DNA of 64,000 nt, taken from NCBI GenBank assembly GCA_963792675.1, contig CAWBWT010000002.1, forward strand, positions 3,038,001 through 3,102,000, in the 5' to 3' direction. The translations under genes and the position numbers were made by a program. This stretch comes from JBBROS01 sp963792675 (lineage in GTDB: Bacteria; Pseudomonadota; Alphaproteobacteria; Acetobacterales; Acetobacteraceae). This document shows positions 8,174 through 17,164 of this stretch, one piece after another; within the stretch, counting starts at the first letter, position 1; every line of letters starts with the position of its first letter. The notes beneath the pieces were generated by a model that worked only from the letters and a program-made list of their open reading frames with translations, searched no databases and was not told the DNA's origin.

Positions 8174-9184
8174 TCACGACACCGCGCCGACGGCGCTCTC
8201 GAGCACGCCCCAAGCCTCCTCGCCATATCTGCCACGCCACTCCTTGTAGAAGCCGGCCGTCTTGAGGGCATCGCGGAATGCGGCGGTGTCCACCTCGTTG
8301 AACGCCAAGCCGCGCTTCTCGAGCGTGCCCCGAACTTCGGTATTGAGCTTCGCGATGTCGGCCCGTTCGTCGAGGGCGGCGGCCGAGAACTCGCGGTTCA
8401 CCACCGCCTGTGCGTCGGCGGGCAGCTTGTCGAACGCGCGGCGGTTGGCCAGCAACCAGAACCCGTCCCACATGTGGTTGGTCATGGCGCAGTATTTTTG
8501 CACCTCGTAGAGCTTGCTCGTCTCGATCAAGCTGAGCGGGTTCTCCTGCCCGTCGACGATGTGGGTCTGCAGCGCCGAATACACCTCGGAGAAGTTGATA
8601 CTCGCCGGTGACGCGCCCAAAGCCTGGAACATGCTGGTCCAAAGTGGGCTGACCGGCACGCGGATCTTGAACCCCTTCAGGTCCGCCGGCGTCGCGATCG
8701 GCTTCGTGCTGCTGGTGGTTTGCCGGAAGCCGTTGTCGAACATCTTCTCGAACACGTGCAAACCGCGCTTGCCGATCTCCGCCCGAACGAACGCGCCGAG
8801 CTTGCCGTCCATCGCCGGCCAGACCTGGTCATAGCTTTTGAACGCAAACCCCACGCCGTTGATGCTGGCCGGCGGCACCAGCGTCGCCAGGATCAGTCCC
8901 GAAAGCGAGAAGAACTCGATCGCCCCGGACCGCACCTGGCTGAGCATGTCGGTGTCGGTGCCGAGCTGGCTGTTGGGGAAAATGCGGATCTCAAGCCGGC
9001 CATCGGTGGCCTTCAGCACGCGGTCCGCCGCTTCCTGCATGCGCAGCGTGAGCGGGTGGGTGGCCGGCGTGTTGTTGGCCATCTTGTAGCTGAACTCGGC
9101 CGCCCGAGCCGGCCGGGTGCGAAGAGCGGTCAGCGGCAGCGCAGCCGCTCCCAGCGCGAGCATGCGACGATTGAGCAACGGCAT
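8174..9184 (-). CDS. TRAP-type substrate-binding protein (DctP family), orphan
   Basis: A 336-residue secreted binding protein. MPLLNRRMLALGAAALPLTA with a twin-Arg and the cleavage region ARAAEF forms the signal. The mature part shows DctP blocks: NNTPATHPLTLRMQEAADRV, IRIFPNSQLGTDTDML, ADLKGFKIRVP and NFSEVYSALQTHIVDGQENP. These proteins bind carboxylates in the periplasm and deliver them to a DctQM membrane pair. No dctQ or dctM is found nearby, so the partner is elsewhere. The ATG at 9184 has GGAG about 10 bases upstream. An earlier in-frame start at 9250 lacks a signal peptide. Confidence 0.92.
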   Translation of the reverse strand: MPLLNRRMLALGAAALPLTALRTRPARAAEFSYKMANNTPATHPLTLRMQEAADRVLKATDGRLEIRIFPNSQLGTDTDMLSQVRSGAIEFFSLSGLILATLVPPASINGVGFAFKSYDQVWPAMDGKLGAFVRAEIGKRGLHVFEKMFDNGFRQTTSSTKPIATPADLKGFKIRVPVSPLWTSMFQALGASPASINFSEVYSALQTHIVDGQENPLSLIETSKLYEVQKYCAMTNHMWDGFWLLANRRAFDKLPADAQAVVNREFSAAALDERADIAKLNTEVRGTLEKRGLAFNEVDTAAFRDALKTAGFYKEWRGRYGEEAWGVLESAVGAVS

Positions 9185-9256
9185 CGAGGACGTCTCCAGG
9201 AGATTTGGTTGGCCCCCGCGTACCCCGTTTGCAACAAATTTGAAAGCCACCAGCGG

Positions 9257-11458
9257 CTAAGCCCGCCGTTCGAGCCCGACCAGCACCTTGTCGAGCGTGA
9301 GCGGATAGTCGCGGATCCGCACGCCGGTCGCATTGAAAACCGCGTTCGCCACCGCCGCCCCGGCGCCGCAGATCCCCAGCTCGCCGACCCCCTTTGCCTT
9401 CAACGGGTTGGACTTCTCGTCGGTTTCGGGCAGGAACACCGCATCCACCGCCGGGATGTCGAGGTGCACGGGCACGTGGTACTCGGCCAGGTTCGAGTTG
9501 ACGAAGTGGCCGCTGCGCTCGTCCATCACGAGATCCTCGTGCAGCGCCGCGCCGATGCCAAAGATCATGCCGCCGATGGCCTGGCTGCGCGCCGTCTTCG
9601 GGTTCAGCAGCCGTCCCGCGGTGAACACGCCCAGCATGCGCCGCACCCGGACCTCGCCGGTGTCGCTATCCACGCCGACCTCGGCGAAATGGGCGCCATA
9701 GGATTGCTGGCTGAACTGCTTCATGTTGTCGCCGGGGTCGATGCTGCCGTCGGCCACCAAGCCGCCCGCCGGCGCCAAACCAGCCAACGCGCGCTGATCG
9801 CCGTCAACACTGACCTGGCCCTCGGCGAAGCTGGCCTTGGCCGGATCCAGGCCCGCCGCCTGCGCCACCTTCTCGCGTAGCGCGAGACATGCGTCATAGA
9901 TCGCCGACGCGTTGCTGGCGGCGCCGAACGAACCGCCCGAGCCCGACGACATCGGCAGAGCGCTGTCGGCCAGCTCCATCCGCACCCGCTCGATCGGCAA
10001 CCCCATCAGCGACCCGGCCACCTGCGCCAGCACGGTGTAGCTGCCGGTGCCGATATCGGTCATCGCCGTCTGCACCGTCAGCACGCCATCGGGGTCGAGG
10101 CGCACGCGCGCCTTCAACTCCTTGATCGGGTTGTTGCGGATCGCCGCGGCCACACCCATGCCGACCAGCCACTTGCCATCGCGCCGGGCACCGGGCTTGC
10201 CGCGCTGGTCCCAACCGAACTGCTCGGCGCCCGTCTTCAGGCAGGCGACCAAGTTGCGCGACGAGAACGGGACGTGCTTCTCGGGGTCCTGCGTCGGCTC
10301 GTTGCGAGTCCGCAGCTCGATCGGATCGAGGCCCAGCTTCTCCGCCAACTCGTCCATGGCGCACTCGAGCGCCAGCAACCCGACCGCCTCACCCGGCGCC
10401 CGCATGGCCGACGCGACCGGGACGTTCAGCTCGGCCAGGCGATGCCGGGTCAGCCGGTTGTCGCCGGCATAGAGCGTGCGGGTCTGCAGCGCGGCCAACT
10501 CGTAACCCTCGCCCGCCCGATTGCCCGAGATCGAGTCGTGCCCGATCGCCAGCAGCGTGCCGTCGGGATTGGCGCCCAGCCGCACCCGCTGAATGGTGTC
10601 GCTGCGGTGGGTCGTGACCTCGAACACCTGGGGCCGCGAGACCGCCAGCTTCACCGTGCGCCCGGTCTGCTTCGCCGCGACCGCAGCGAGGATGACATCG
10701 CTGCCGACCCAGAGCTTGGAGCCGAACCCGCCACCGACGTACTTGCTGATGATACGAACCTTGTCCTTCGGCATCTCCAGGGTGTTCGCGACCACCTCCT
10801 GGCTTTGGCTCACCATCTGGTTCGCCGTCTCGAGAATCAGGCTGTCCCCGTCCCAGCGAGCGATGGTCGCGTGCGGCTCCATCGCCGCATGCGACTGCAT
10901 CGGCGTCGTGTAGGTGACGTCGAGCTTCACCGGCGCCGCGGTGAAGGCGCTATCGAACTGCCCGACCGCGCTGTCCGGCTGCTGCTCGTTCTCCGCGGGC
11001 GGCGCGATCGCCTGCCCGGCATGGTCCTGCAAGCCGAGCGCCGGCTTCTGCCGATCGTAGGTCGCCACCACGCGATAGGCGGCGTCGCGCGCCTGCTCGA
11101 ACGTGTCTGCGACCACGAGGGCGATCGGCTGGCCCCAGTTATGGATCCCGGGCCCGGTCATCTGCGCGGCCAGCTTGCGATGATTGCCGGCCTTCTGCGG
11201 CGGCATGGTCTCGTGCGTCAGCACCAGCCGCACGCCCGGCGCACGCTCCGCGGCCGTCGTGTCGATCGTTTTGATCGAGCCGCCGGCCGCCTTTGCCTGG
11301 ACGATAAAGGCGTACAGCGGCGCCTCGTGCGGCCACTCATACGAATAACGGGCGCCACCCGTCACCTTGAGCCGGCCGTCGTAGCGGTCGAGCGGCTGGC
11401 CGACAAGTCCGGGGTGGTCGTCCAGGACCGTGGGTCCGATGGGTCCATGCAGCTTCAT
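9257..11458 (-). CDS. paoC: Aldehyde oxidoreductase molybdenum-binding subunit (PaoC/YagR-like)
   Basis: A 733-residue xanthine dehydrogenase-family large subunit binding the molybdopterin cofactor. Family blocks include GQPLDRYDGRLKVTGGARYSYEW, YVGGGFGSKLW, VASAMRAPGEA and, near the C-terminus, KGVGELGICGAG, whose Glu is the catalytic base. In PaoABC the enzyme oxidises aldehydes, especially aromatic ones, in the periplasm. The ATG at 11458 overlaps the stop of the FAD subunit (ATGA). The three subunits are in the standard order on the minus strand. The exact substrate cannot be read from the sequence. Confidence 0.92.
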   Translation of the reverse strand: MKLHGPIGPTVLDDHPGLVGQPLDRYDGRLKVTGGARYSYEWPHEAPLYAFIVQAKAAGGSIKTIDTTAAERAPGVRLVLTHETMPPQKAGNHRKLAAQMTGPGIHNWGQPIALVVADTFEQARDAAYRVVATYDRQKPALGLQDHAGQAIAPPAENEQQPDSAVGQFDSAFTAAPVKLDVTYTTPMQSHAAMEPHATIARWDGDSLILETANQMVSQSQEVVANTLEMPKDKVRIISKYVGGGFGSKLWVGSDVILAAVAAKQTGRTVKLAVSRPQVFEVTTHRSDTIQRVRLGANPDGTLLAIGHDSISGNRAGEGYELAALQTRTLYAGDNRLTRHRLAELNVPVASAMRAPGEAVGLLALECAMDELAEKLGLDPIELRTRNEPTQDPEKHVPFSSRNLVACLKTGAEQFGWDQRGKPGARRDGKWLVGMGVAAAIRNNPIKELKARVRLDPDGVLTVQTAMTDIGTGSYTVLAQVAGSLMGLPIERVRMELADSALPMSSGSGGSFGAASNASAIYDACLALREKVAQAAGLDPAKASFAEGQVSVDGDQRALAGLAPAGGLVADGSIDPGDNMKQFSQQSYGAHFAEVGVDSDTGEVRVRRMLGVFTAGRLLNPKTARSQAIGGMIFGIGAALHEDLVMDERSGHFVNSNLAEYHVPVHLDIPAVDAVFLPETDEKSNPLKAKGVGELGICGAGAAVANAVFNATGVRIRDYPLTLDKVLVGLERRA

Positions 11459-12444
11459 GCGCGCGTCTCCTGCCAGGCCTGCTCTAGAGCGGCCTGGATC
11501 ACCCGCCGGGTGAGTGGAATCTTGAAATCGTTACGGCCATAGCCGCGGGCGCCTGCCAGCACCAAGTCGGCGGCGGCGTGGCTGGCGGCCGCGTCCGGCG
11601 CCCGCCCGACCAGCGCGGCCTCGGCGCTCTCGACCCGCCATGGCTTGTGCGCGAGGCCGCCGAACGCCAGTCGCGCGCTTCGCACGCGATCGTCGCCGAT
11701 GTCGACGATCGCTGCCACCGAGACGAGCGCGAACGCGTACGAGGCCCGGTCGCGGACCTTGCGGTAGATCTGCACCCCCGGCGGCGGCGGCGGCAGCACG
11801 ACGGCGGTGATCAGCTCGCCGGCCAGCAGCACCGTCTCGACCTGCGGCGTGTCGCCGGGCAGGCGGTGGAAGGCGGCGATCGGGATCCGCCGCGTTTTGC
11901 CGTCGGGCTGCAGCGTCTCGACCACCGCGTCCAGCGCGCGCATGGCGACCGCCATGTCGGACGGGTGCGTGGCGATGCAGTGCTCGCTGGCGCCGACCAC
12001 GGCGTGGATCCGGTTGAACCCGCCGATCGCGCCGCAGCCGGAGCCCGGCACGCGCTTGTTGCAGGGCATCGAGACATCGGTGAAGTAGTTGCACCGCGTC
12101 CGCTGCAGCAAATTGCCGGCGGTGGTGGCCTTGTTGCGCAGCTGCCCGGTGGCGCCGGCCAGCAAGGCGCGGCTCAGCACGCCGTAACGCACCCGCACCC
12201 TCGGGTCGGCCGCCAGGTCGGCGTTGCGCACGGTGGCGCCGATGCGCAGGCCGCCATCGGGCGTATCGTTCATGCGGTCGAGCGGCAGCCGGTTCACGTC
12301 CACCAGCGCCGACGGCGTCATCACCTGCAGCTTCATCAGGTCGAGCAGGTTGGTGCCGCCGCCGATGTACGCGGCACCTTTCGCGGCAGCGGCCTTGGCG
12401 GCGGCAGCGTCGCCGTCGGGTCGGACGTACGAGAAGCTCCTCAT
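11455..12444 (-). CDS. paoB: Aldehyde oxidoreductase FAD-binding subunit (PaoB/YagS-like)
   Basis: A 329-residue medium subunit. AAYIGGGTNLLDLMK binds FAD diphosphate, and the segment QRTRCNYFTDVSMPCNKR with PGSGCGAIGG supplies the cysteines of the extra 4Fe-4S cluster that distinguishes PaoB from ordinary xanthine dehydrogenase FAD subunits. The ATG at 12444 overlaps the paoA stop (ATGA) and its own stop overlaps the paoC start, so all three are translationally coupled. Confidence 0.92.
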   Translation of the reverse strand: MRSFSYVRPDGDAAAAKAAAAKGAAYIGGGTNLLDLMKLQVMTPSALVDVNRLPLDRMNDTPDGGLRIGATVRNADLAADPRVRVRYGVLSRALLAGATGQLRNKATTAGNLLQRTRCNYFTDVSMPCNKRVPGSGCGAIGGFNRIHAVVGASEHCIATHPSDMAVAMRALDAVVETLQPDGKTRRIPIAAFHRLPGDTPQVETVLLAGELITAVVLPPPPPGVQIYRKVRDRASYAFALVSVAAIVDIGDDRVRSARLAFGGLAHKPWRVESAEAALVGRAPDAAASHAAADLVLAGARGYGRNDFKIPLTRRVIQAALEQAWQETRA

Positions 12445-13079
12445 GTCGGGGCCCCCTCGCGGGCGACATCGCCAATCGCGGCCACAATGTTCGGATAGGC
12501 CGAGCAGCGGCAGATGTTGCCGCTCATCCGCTCGCGGATCTCGGTCTCGTCCAGCTTGGTCGCGCCCGCGAGGTCCGCGGTGACGTTGCTCGGCCGCCCG
12601 TCCTTTGCCTCGGCCAGCATGCCGACCGCGGACATGATCTGCCCCGGCGTGCAGTAGCCGCACTGGAACCCGTCATGGTGCAGGAACGCCGCCTGCATCG
12701 GATGCAGTTCGTCGCCTCGGGCCAACCCCTCGATCGTGGTGACCTGCTCCCCGTCATGCATCACCGCCAGGCTGAGGCAGGAATTGATCCGCCGGCCGTT
12801 CAACAGGACCGTGCAGGCGCCGCACTGGCCATGGTCGCAGCCCTTCTTGCTGCCGGTCAGGCCGGCATGCTCGCGCAACAGGTCCAGCAACGTGGTCCGC
12901 GGATCGACATCGAACCGCCGCTCACTGCCGTTAATCGTGAGCTGCACCGGCAGCGTGAGCGTGGTCGCCGTCGGTGCGACCGAGCGCGCTTGCTGCGCCG
13001 CGGCTGGCAGCGACGACGCGGCAGCTAAGGCCGTGCTGGTGCCGAGCACGCCGCGGCGAGTAAGAGCTGGTTGGTCCAT
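12441..13079 (-). CDS. paoA: Aldehyde oxidoreductase 2Fe-2S subunit with Tat signal (PaoA/YagT-like)
   Basis: A 212-residue iron-sulfur subunit. The N-terminus (MDQPALTRRGVLGTSTALA, ending SLPAAAQQA) is a twin-arginine signal, consistent with a folded complex exported to the periplasm. The first cluster is bound by GSKKGCDHGQCGACTVLLNG and a later Cys, the second by FQCGYCTPGQ and ICRCSAY. It is the first gene of the three-gene operon, and the gap 13080-13171 should contain the promoter. I saw no dedicated maturation factor (PaoD/XdhC type) in the window. Confidence 0.93.
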   Translation of the reverse strand: MDQPALTRRGVLGTSTALAAASSLPAAAQQARSVAPTATTLTLPVQLTINGSERRFDVDPRTTLLDLLREHAGLTGSKKGCDHGQCGACTVLLNGRRINSCLSLAVMHDGEQVTTIEGLARGDELHPMQAAFLHHDGFQCGYCTPGQIMSAVGMLAEAKDGRPSNVTADLAGATKLDETEIRERMSGNICRCSAYPNIVAAIGDVAREGAPT

Positions 13080-13171
13080 GGAACGGCCTCAGTTGCATCG
13101 GGGTTAACGAGACCAATGCTGGGGCCGAATATGCGGTTGCCTCCGTCCGGTTCACGGAAGTTTGCACTCGA

Positions 13172-14176
13172 TTAGTGGCGAGCGGCCCATACCGTCAAAG
13201 CCTGCGCGTCGGCATCGGCCGGCGACGAGGCACTTCCAAGGGCAAGGAGACTCAACGCGATCGTGGCGCAGGCTGTGGCTGCGCCCGGGCCGGTGCCGGT
13301 CCGCCAGGTCTCGGCCAAGTCGCCGGCGGCGTCCGCCGTGAGCATTGCATCGAACACCGCTTCGCCCTGCCCGGCTTCGCCGTCGAACCAGTGCGCAGTC
13401 ATCGGCTTGGCCGGGTTCCGCTCCGCCTCGCCGCCGCCGCCCTTCACCACGACCAGCCGGCCACGCCGCAGCAACGCGGCGGTGTCGAGGTGCAAGGCGA
13501 TGTAGGGCGGATGGAACACCCCGTCGACGCCGCAAGCCGCGTCGAACGGGTTCAGCAGGCGGGCCGCGGTGTTGATCGGCGAGCGTAGGCCGAGCAGGTT
13601 GCGCAGCCGCAGCAGCCGGTCCAGTTCGGGACAGAGGCTGCCGAGCGGAAAATAGGCAAATCCGGCGGCGTCGAGCTGCCGCGCTGCGTCCTCGCGGTTG
13701 GCGCAGACCGGAAGCCCGAGTGTGCCGAGCGCCTCGGTGACGGCGGTGCCGCGGGTGAACTCGTTGCTTCCGTGCATCAGCACGCGATGCCCGGCGCGGC
13801 CCAGGGCAAGCGCTGCCAGCAGGAACCAGGGCGCGCCGCGGGTGCGGCCGGCGCCGTAACTCGGCCAGTCCAGGGCCACCGGCGTGCAGCCCGGCGGCAA
13901 CCCGGCGCCGAAATGGCTGCGGGCGGCCTCGACCAGCCCGGCCATCTCAGCCGCATCCTCGCCGCGGTAGCGCAGCAGCATGAGGAAGGCGCCGACCTGA
14001 TGCGGGTCGGCCTCACCGCGCAATACCATCGACAGGGCCGTGCGCGCCTCGTCCCGGGTCAGCGCGCGCGACCGGCCGGGCCCGCGGCCCAATGTGCGCA
14101 CGTACTGGGCGAAGCCGTGCTCGGCCGCCACGGCGGCGATATCGGGCCGGGCCGGCGGCAGCGCGTCAGGCGGCAT
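13172..14176 (-). CDS. TrpD2/YbiB-like glycosyl transferase family protein
   Basis: A 334-residue protein resembling anthranilate phosphoribosyltransferase but of the divergent TrpD2 (YbiB) group. It has the helical N-terminal domain (SRALTRDEARTALSMVLRGE, VGAFLMLLRYRGE) and a nucleoside phosphorylase-fold core (VLMHGSNEFTRG, LLGLRSPINTAARLLNPF). The classic PRPP-binding motifs of TrpD are altered, so tryptophan synthesis is unlikely. YbiB of E. coli binds nucleic acid. Genes of this group often end nitrate assimilation operons, and here it follows nasA by 5 bp. Its role in nitrate use is unknown. Confidence 0.82.
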   Translation of the reverse strand: MPPDALPPARPDIAAVAAEHGFAQYVRTLGRGPGRSRALTRDEARTALSMVLRGEADPHQVGAFLMLLRYRGEDAAEMAGLVEAARSHFGAGLPPGCTPVALDWPSYGAGRTRGAPWFLLAALALGRAGHRVLMHGSNEFTRGTAVTEALGTLGLPVCANREDAARQLDAAGFAYFPLGSLCPELDRLLRLRNLLGLRSPINTAARLLNPFDAACGVDGVFHPPYIALHLDTAALLRRGRLVVVKGGGGEAERNPAKPMTAHWFDGEAGQGEAVFDAMLTADAAGDLAETWRTGTGPGAATACATIALSLLALGSASSPADADAQALTVWAARH

Positions 14177-14181
14177 GGCGG

Positions 14182-16830
14182 CTAGGCCGGGGTGAGTTGG
14201 TCACGCAGAATCTCCCGCAGTTCGGGAATGCAAGATCCGCAATTCGTGCCGGCGCGCAAGGCCGCCCCGATCTCGGCGACGGTCACGAGGCGTCGGTCCG
14301 CCACGGCCGCGCGCAGCGTGTCGAGCCCGACCGAGAAGCAGGCGCACACCAGCTTTTCTCCCGCGCCCACGGCACCGCCGCCGGCCAGCACGGTGCGCCG
14401 GGCGACCTCCGCCACCGGCCCGGCCAGCAGCCTCGCCAAGGCCCCATGCGACGGCAGCGCACTGTCGTGGCTGGTGAGATACAGGCAGGCCGACATCCGG
14501 CCATCGCGCAGCGCGGCATAGCGCCAGATGCCCCGGCTCGGGTCCGCCATTTCCATCACCTCGGCGCCGTCCGCGGCCATGGTGTCGCGCGCAAACGCCG
14601 CCAGTGCCGCGCCGTCGGGCAGCGGGTCCGCCCCGGCCAGATCGAAGGCGTGGCCGTGCTCGAGCGGGACGCGCGACCACAAGCACCCGGCCGGACGAAC
14701 CGCGTGCGCGTGCAGCAGCAGCCCGCGCCATCGCGTCGGCACCGGCGCGGCACGGACCGGGGTAGCCTTCAGCTCCGGCTGCCCAGAGACCGGGTCGCAG
14801 GCGCCGGTGACGAGCAGGCCGATCGGGCCGGACGAGCTGAACGCGTCGGTCCAGTGCATCGGCACGAACACCTCGCCGGGCCGCTGCGCCGGGTCGAGCC
14901 GCGCGCGCAGCACCACCGCGCCTCGATCGTTCTCGATCCTGACCAGCCCGGCCTCGTCGATGCCCAGCATCGCCGCATCGCCCGGGTGCATTGCCGCCAG
15001 CGGCGCAGCGACGTGCTGAGTGAGGCGCGGCACCAGGCCGGTGCGGGTCATGGTGTGCCATTGGTCGCGCACCCGCCCGGTATTCAGCAGCAGCGGGTGG
15101 CGGGCGTCCGGCGTCTGCGCGGCTGGCCGCCAAGTGGTCGGAACCAGGCGGGCGCGGCCGTCGGGGGTCGGGAAGCCGCCGTGCGCGAACAACCGCCCAT
15201 CCCCCTCGCCGCCAGGTTCGTGGCCGGCCGGCATCGGCCATTGATGCGGTGCAAGCGCCTCGTATTCGCCGTCGGAGAGCCCGGCCAGGCCGCCGAGGTC
15301 GAGCACGCGCCCGCCATCATTCTCGAACGCGGTCAGCGCCGCATGCTCGCGGAACACGGCGGCAACGCCTTCCCAGGCGAACCCGGCGAACCCCATCCGG
15401 CGGCCGAGCTCCGCCAGCATCCACCAGTCCGGCCGGGCCTCGCCGGGCGGCTCGCGGAAGGGGCGCTGCCGGCTGATGCGCCGCTCCGAGTTGGTGACGC
15501 TGCCGTTGCGTTCGCCCCAGCCGGCGGCCGGCAGCACCACGTCGGCGTAGCGTGTGGTGTCGGTCGGCCACAGATCGCTGACGACGACGAACGGACAGCG
15601 CTCGAGCGCGGCACGCACCCGGCCGGCTTGCGGCATGCTGGCGGCGGGATTGGTGCCGATGATCCAGATCGCGCGCACGTGCCCGTCATGCACGGCGTCG
15701 AACAGGTCCACCGCCATCAACCCGGGTGCGGTCGCGAGGTTCGGGGCGTCCCAAAACCGGCGCACTCGGTCGAGCGCACCGGGGGTGTCGAACCGCATGT
15801 GCGCCGCGAGCTGGTTGGCCAAGCCGCCGACCTCGCGGCCACCCATCGCGTTCGGCTGCCCGGTCACGCTGAACGGGCCGGTGCCGGGCTTGCCGATCCG
15901 CGCGGTCGCCAGATGCACGTTGAGGATCGCCGAAACCTTGTCGGTGCCGGCGGAGGATTGGTTCACCCCCTGCGAGTAGACGGTGACGGTGCGCGGGGTG
16001 GCGGCGAACAGGTCGTAGAACCGCGCGACGTCGGCCGGGTCGAGGCCGGTGATCCCGGCAACGTCGATGCCGCGCGCGGCATCGAGCGCCTCGTCGAGTC
16101 CAGCCGTGTGGTCGGCGACCCAGGCGTGCTCGAAGGCCCCGCGGTCGGCCAAATGGGACAGCAAGCCGGCGAACAGGGCCACGTCGCTGCCCGGCGCCAG
16201 CTGCAGATGGAGGTCGGCGTCCTCGCAGGTCGCGGTGCGGCGCGGGTCGACCGCGACCACCCGGGTGCCGCGCCGGGCGCGTGCGGCTTGCAGGCGCTGG
16301 AACAGCACCGGATGGCACCAGGCCAAGTTGCTGCCGACCAGCACCACGAGATCGGCTTGCTCCAGGTCCTCGTAGATGACGGGCACGACGTCGGCGCCGA
16401 AACCGCGGACGTGGCCGGCGACCGAGGAGGCCATGCACAGGCGTGAGTTGGTGTCGATGTTGCCGCTGCCGATGAAACCTTTCATCAACTTGTTGGCGAC
16501 ATAGTAGTCCTCGGTCAGGCACTGGCCCGACACGTAGAACGCGACGCTATCCGGCCCATGTTCGGCGACCGTGCCGCGGAACCGGGCTGCAACACGATCG
16601 AGCGCCGCGTCCCAACTGGCGCGCGCGCCGTCCGCCACCGGGTGCTGCAGGCGGCCACCGTCCTGCAGCGTTTCGGCCAGGGCCGCGCCCTTGGAGCAGA
16701 GCCGGCCGAAATTGGCGGGGTGGTCGGGATCGCCGACCACGCGCCCGTCCGGCTTCGCGATCACACCGCAGCCGACGCCGCAATAGGGGCAGGTGGTGCG
16801 GACGCCGTCACCGGCCGGATGCGCCGCCAT
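14182..16830 (-). CDS. nasA: Assimilatory nitrate reductase catalytic subunit
   Basis: An 882-residue molybdenum enzyme that reduces nitrate to nitrite in the cytoplasm. The N-terminal 4Fe-4S cluster motif is TTCPYCGVGCGVIAK with a fourth Cys in GRLCSKGAAL. MGD-binding blocks include YVSGQCLTEDYYVANKLMKG, DTNSRLCMASSVAGH and IWIIGTNPAASMP. A C-terminal BFD-like 2Fe-2S domain (LVCACFSVGLDTLR and GTNCGSCIPELRE) adds an electron entry site, as in NasA of Klebsiella. The ATG at 16830 overlaps the nirD stop by one base (TGATG). Nitrite goes on to NirBD, encoded just upstream. Confidence 0.95.
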   Translation of the reverse strand: MAAHPAGDGVRTTCPYCGVGCGVIAKPDGRVVGDPDHPANFGRLCSKGAALAETLQDGGRLQHPVADGARASWDAALDRVAARFRGTVAEHGPDSVAFYVSGQCLTEDYYVANKLMKGFIGSGNIDTNSRLCMASSVAGHVRGFGADVVPVIYEDLEQADLVVLVGSNLAWCHPVLFQRLQAARARRGTRVVAVDPRRTATCEDADLHLQLAPGSDVALFAGLLSHLADRGAFEHAWVADHTAGLDEALDAARGIDVAGITGLDPADVARFYDLFAATPRTVTVYSQGVNQSSAGTDKVSAILNVHLATARIGKPGTGPFSVTGQPNAMGGREVGGLANQLAAHMRFDTPGALDRVRRFWDAPNLATAPGLMAVDLFDAVHDGHVRAIWIIGTNPAASMPQAGRVRAALERCPFVVVSDLWPTDTTRYADVVLPAAGWGERNGSVTNSERRISRQRPFREPPGEARPDWWMLAELGRRMGFAGFAWEGVAAVFREHAALTAFENDGGRVLDLGGLAGLSDGEYEALAPHQWPMPAGHEPGGEGDGRLFAHGGFPTPDGRARLVPTTWRPAAQTPDARHPLLLNTGRVRDQWHTMTRTGLVPRLTQHVAAPLAAMHPGDAAMLGIDEAGLVRIENDRGAVVLRARLDPAQRPGEVFVPMHWTDAFSSSGPIGLLVTGACDPVSGQPELKATPVRAAPVPTRWRGLLLHAHAVRPAGCLWSRVPLEHGHAFDLAGADPLPDGAALAAFARDTMAADGAEVMEMADPSRGIWRYAALRDGRMSACLYLTSHDSALPSHGALARLLAGPVAEVARRTVLAGGGAVGAGEKLVCACFSVGLDTLRAAVADRRLVTVAEIGAALRAGTNCGSCIPELREILRDQLTPA

Positions 16831-17159
16831 CAGCCCAGCGCGAGCAGGACGCGGCCGTCCCGCACCGCCGCCCCGACCCGGTGCACGCACCCCTCGTCCG
16901 GCGCCTGCGCCCGGCCGTCCTCGAGGCCGATGACCCAGTTGTGCAGCGGGCAGGTCACGTTGTGACCGTGCACGATCCCCTGGCTTAGCTTGCCGGCCTT
17001 GTGCGGGCAGGCGTCATCGAGCGCGAACACCGCATCGTCGAGGGTGCGGAACACCGCCACGTCGCCGCGCCCGGTCGCCACCACCCGAGCGCCCTGGCGC
17101 GGGATGTCGTCGAGCCCGCACACCTCGATCCAGGCGGCCGCGCACTCCATTCCGTCCAT
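16830..17159 (-). CDS. nirD: Nitrite reductase (NADH) small subunit
   Basis: A 109-residue Rieske-type protein that pairs with NirB. It keeps the full Rieske ligand set, CPHKAG and CPLHNW, 16 residues apart; many NirD proteins have lost these ligands, so it may bind a 2Fe-2S cluster. The ATG at 17159 has GGAG about 8 bases upstream, formed by the end of nirB. Nine bases later a second ATG would also fit. It is coupled to nasA through a one-base stop/start overlap. Confidence 0.92.
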   Translation of the reverse strand: MDGMECAAAWIEVCGLDDIPRQGARVVATGRGDVAVFRTLDDAVFALDDACPHKAGKLSQGIVHGHNVTCPLHNWVIGLEDGRAQAPDEGCVHRVGAAVRDGRVLLALG

Positions 17160-17164
17160 GCCGC

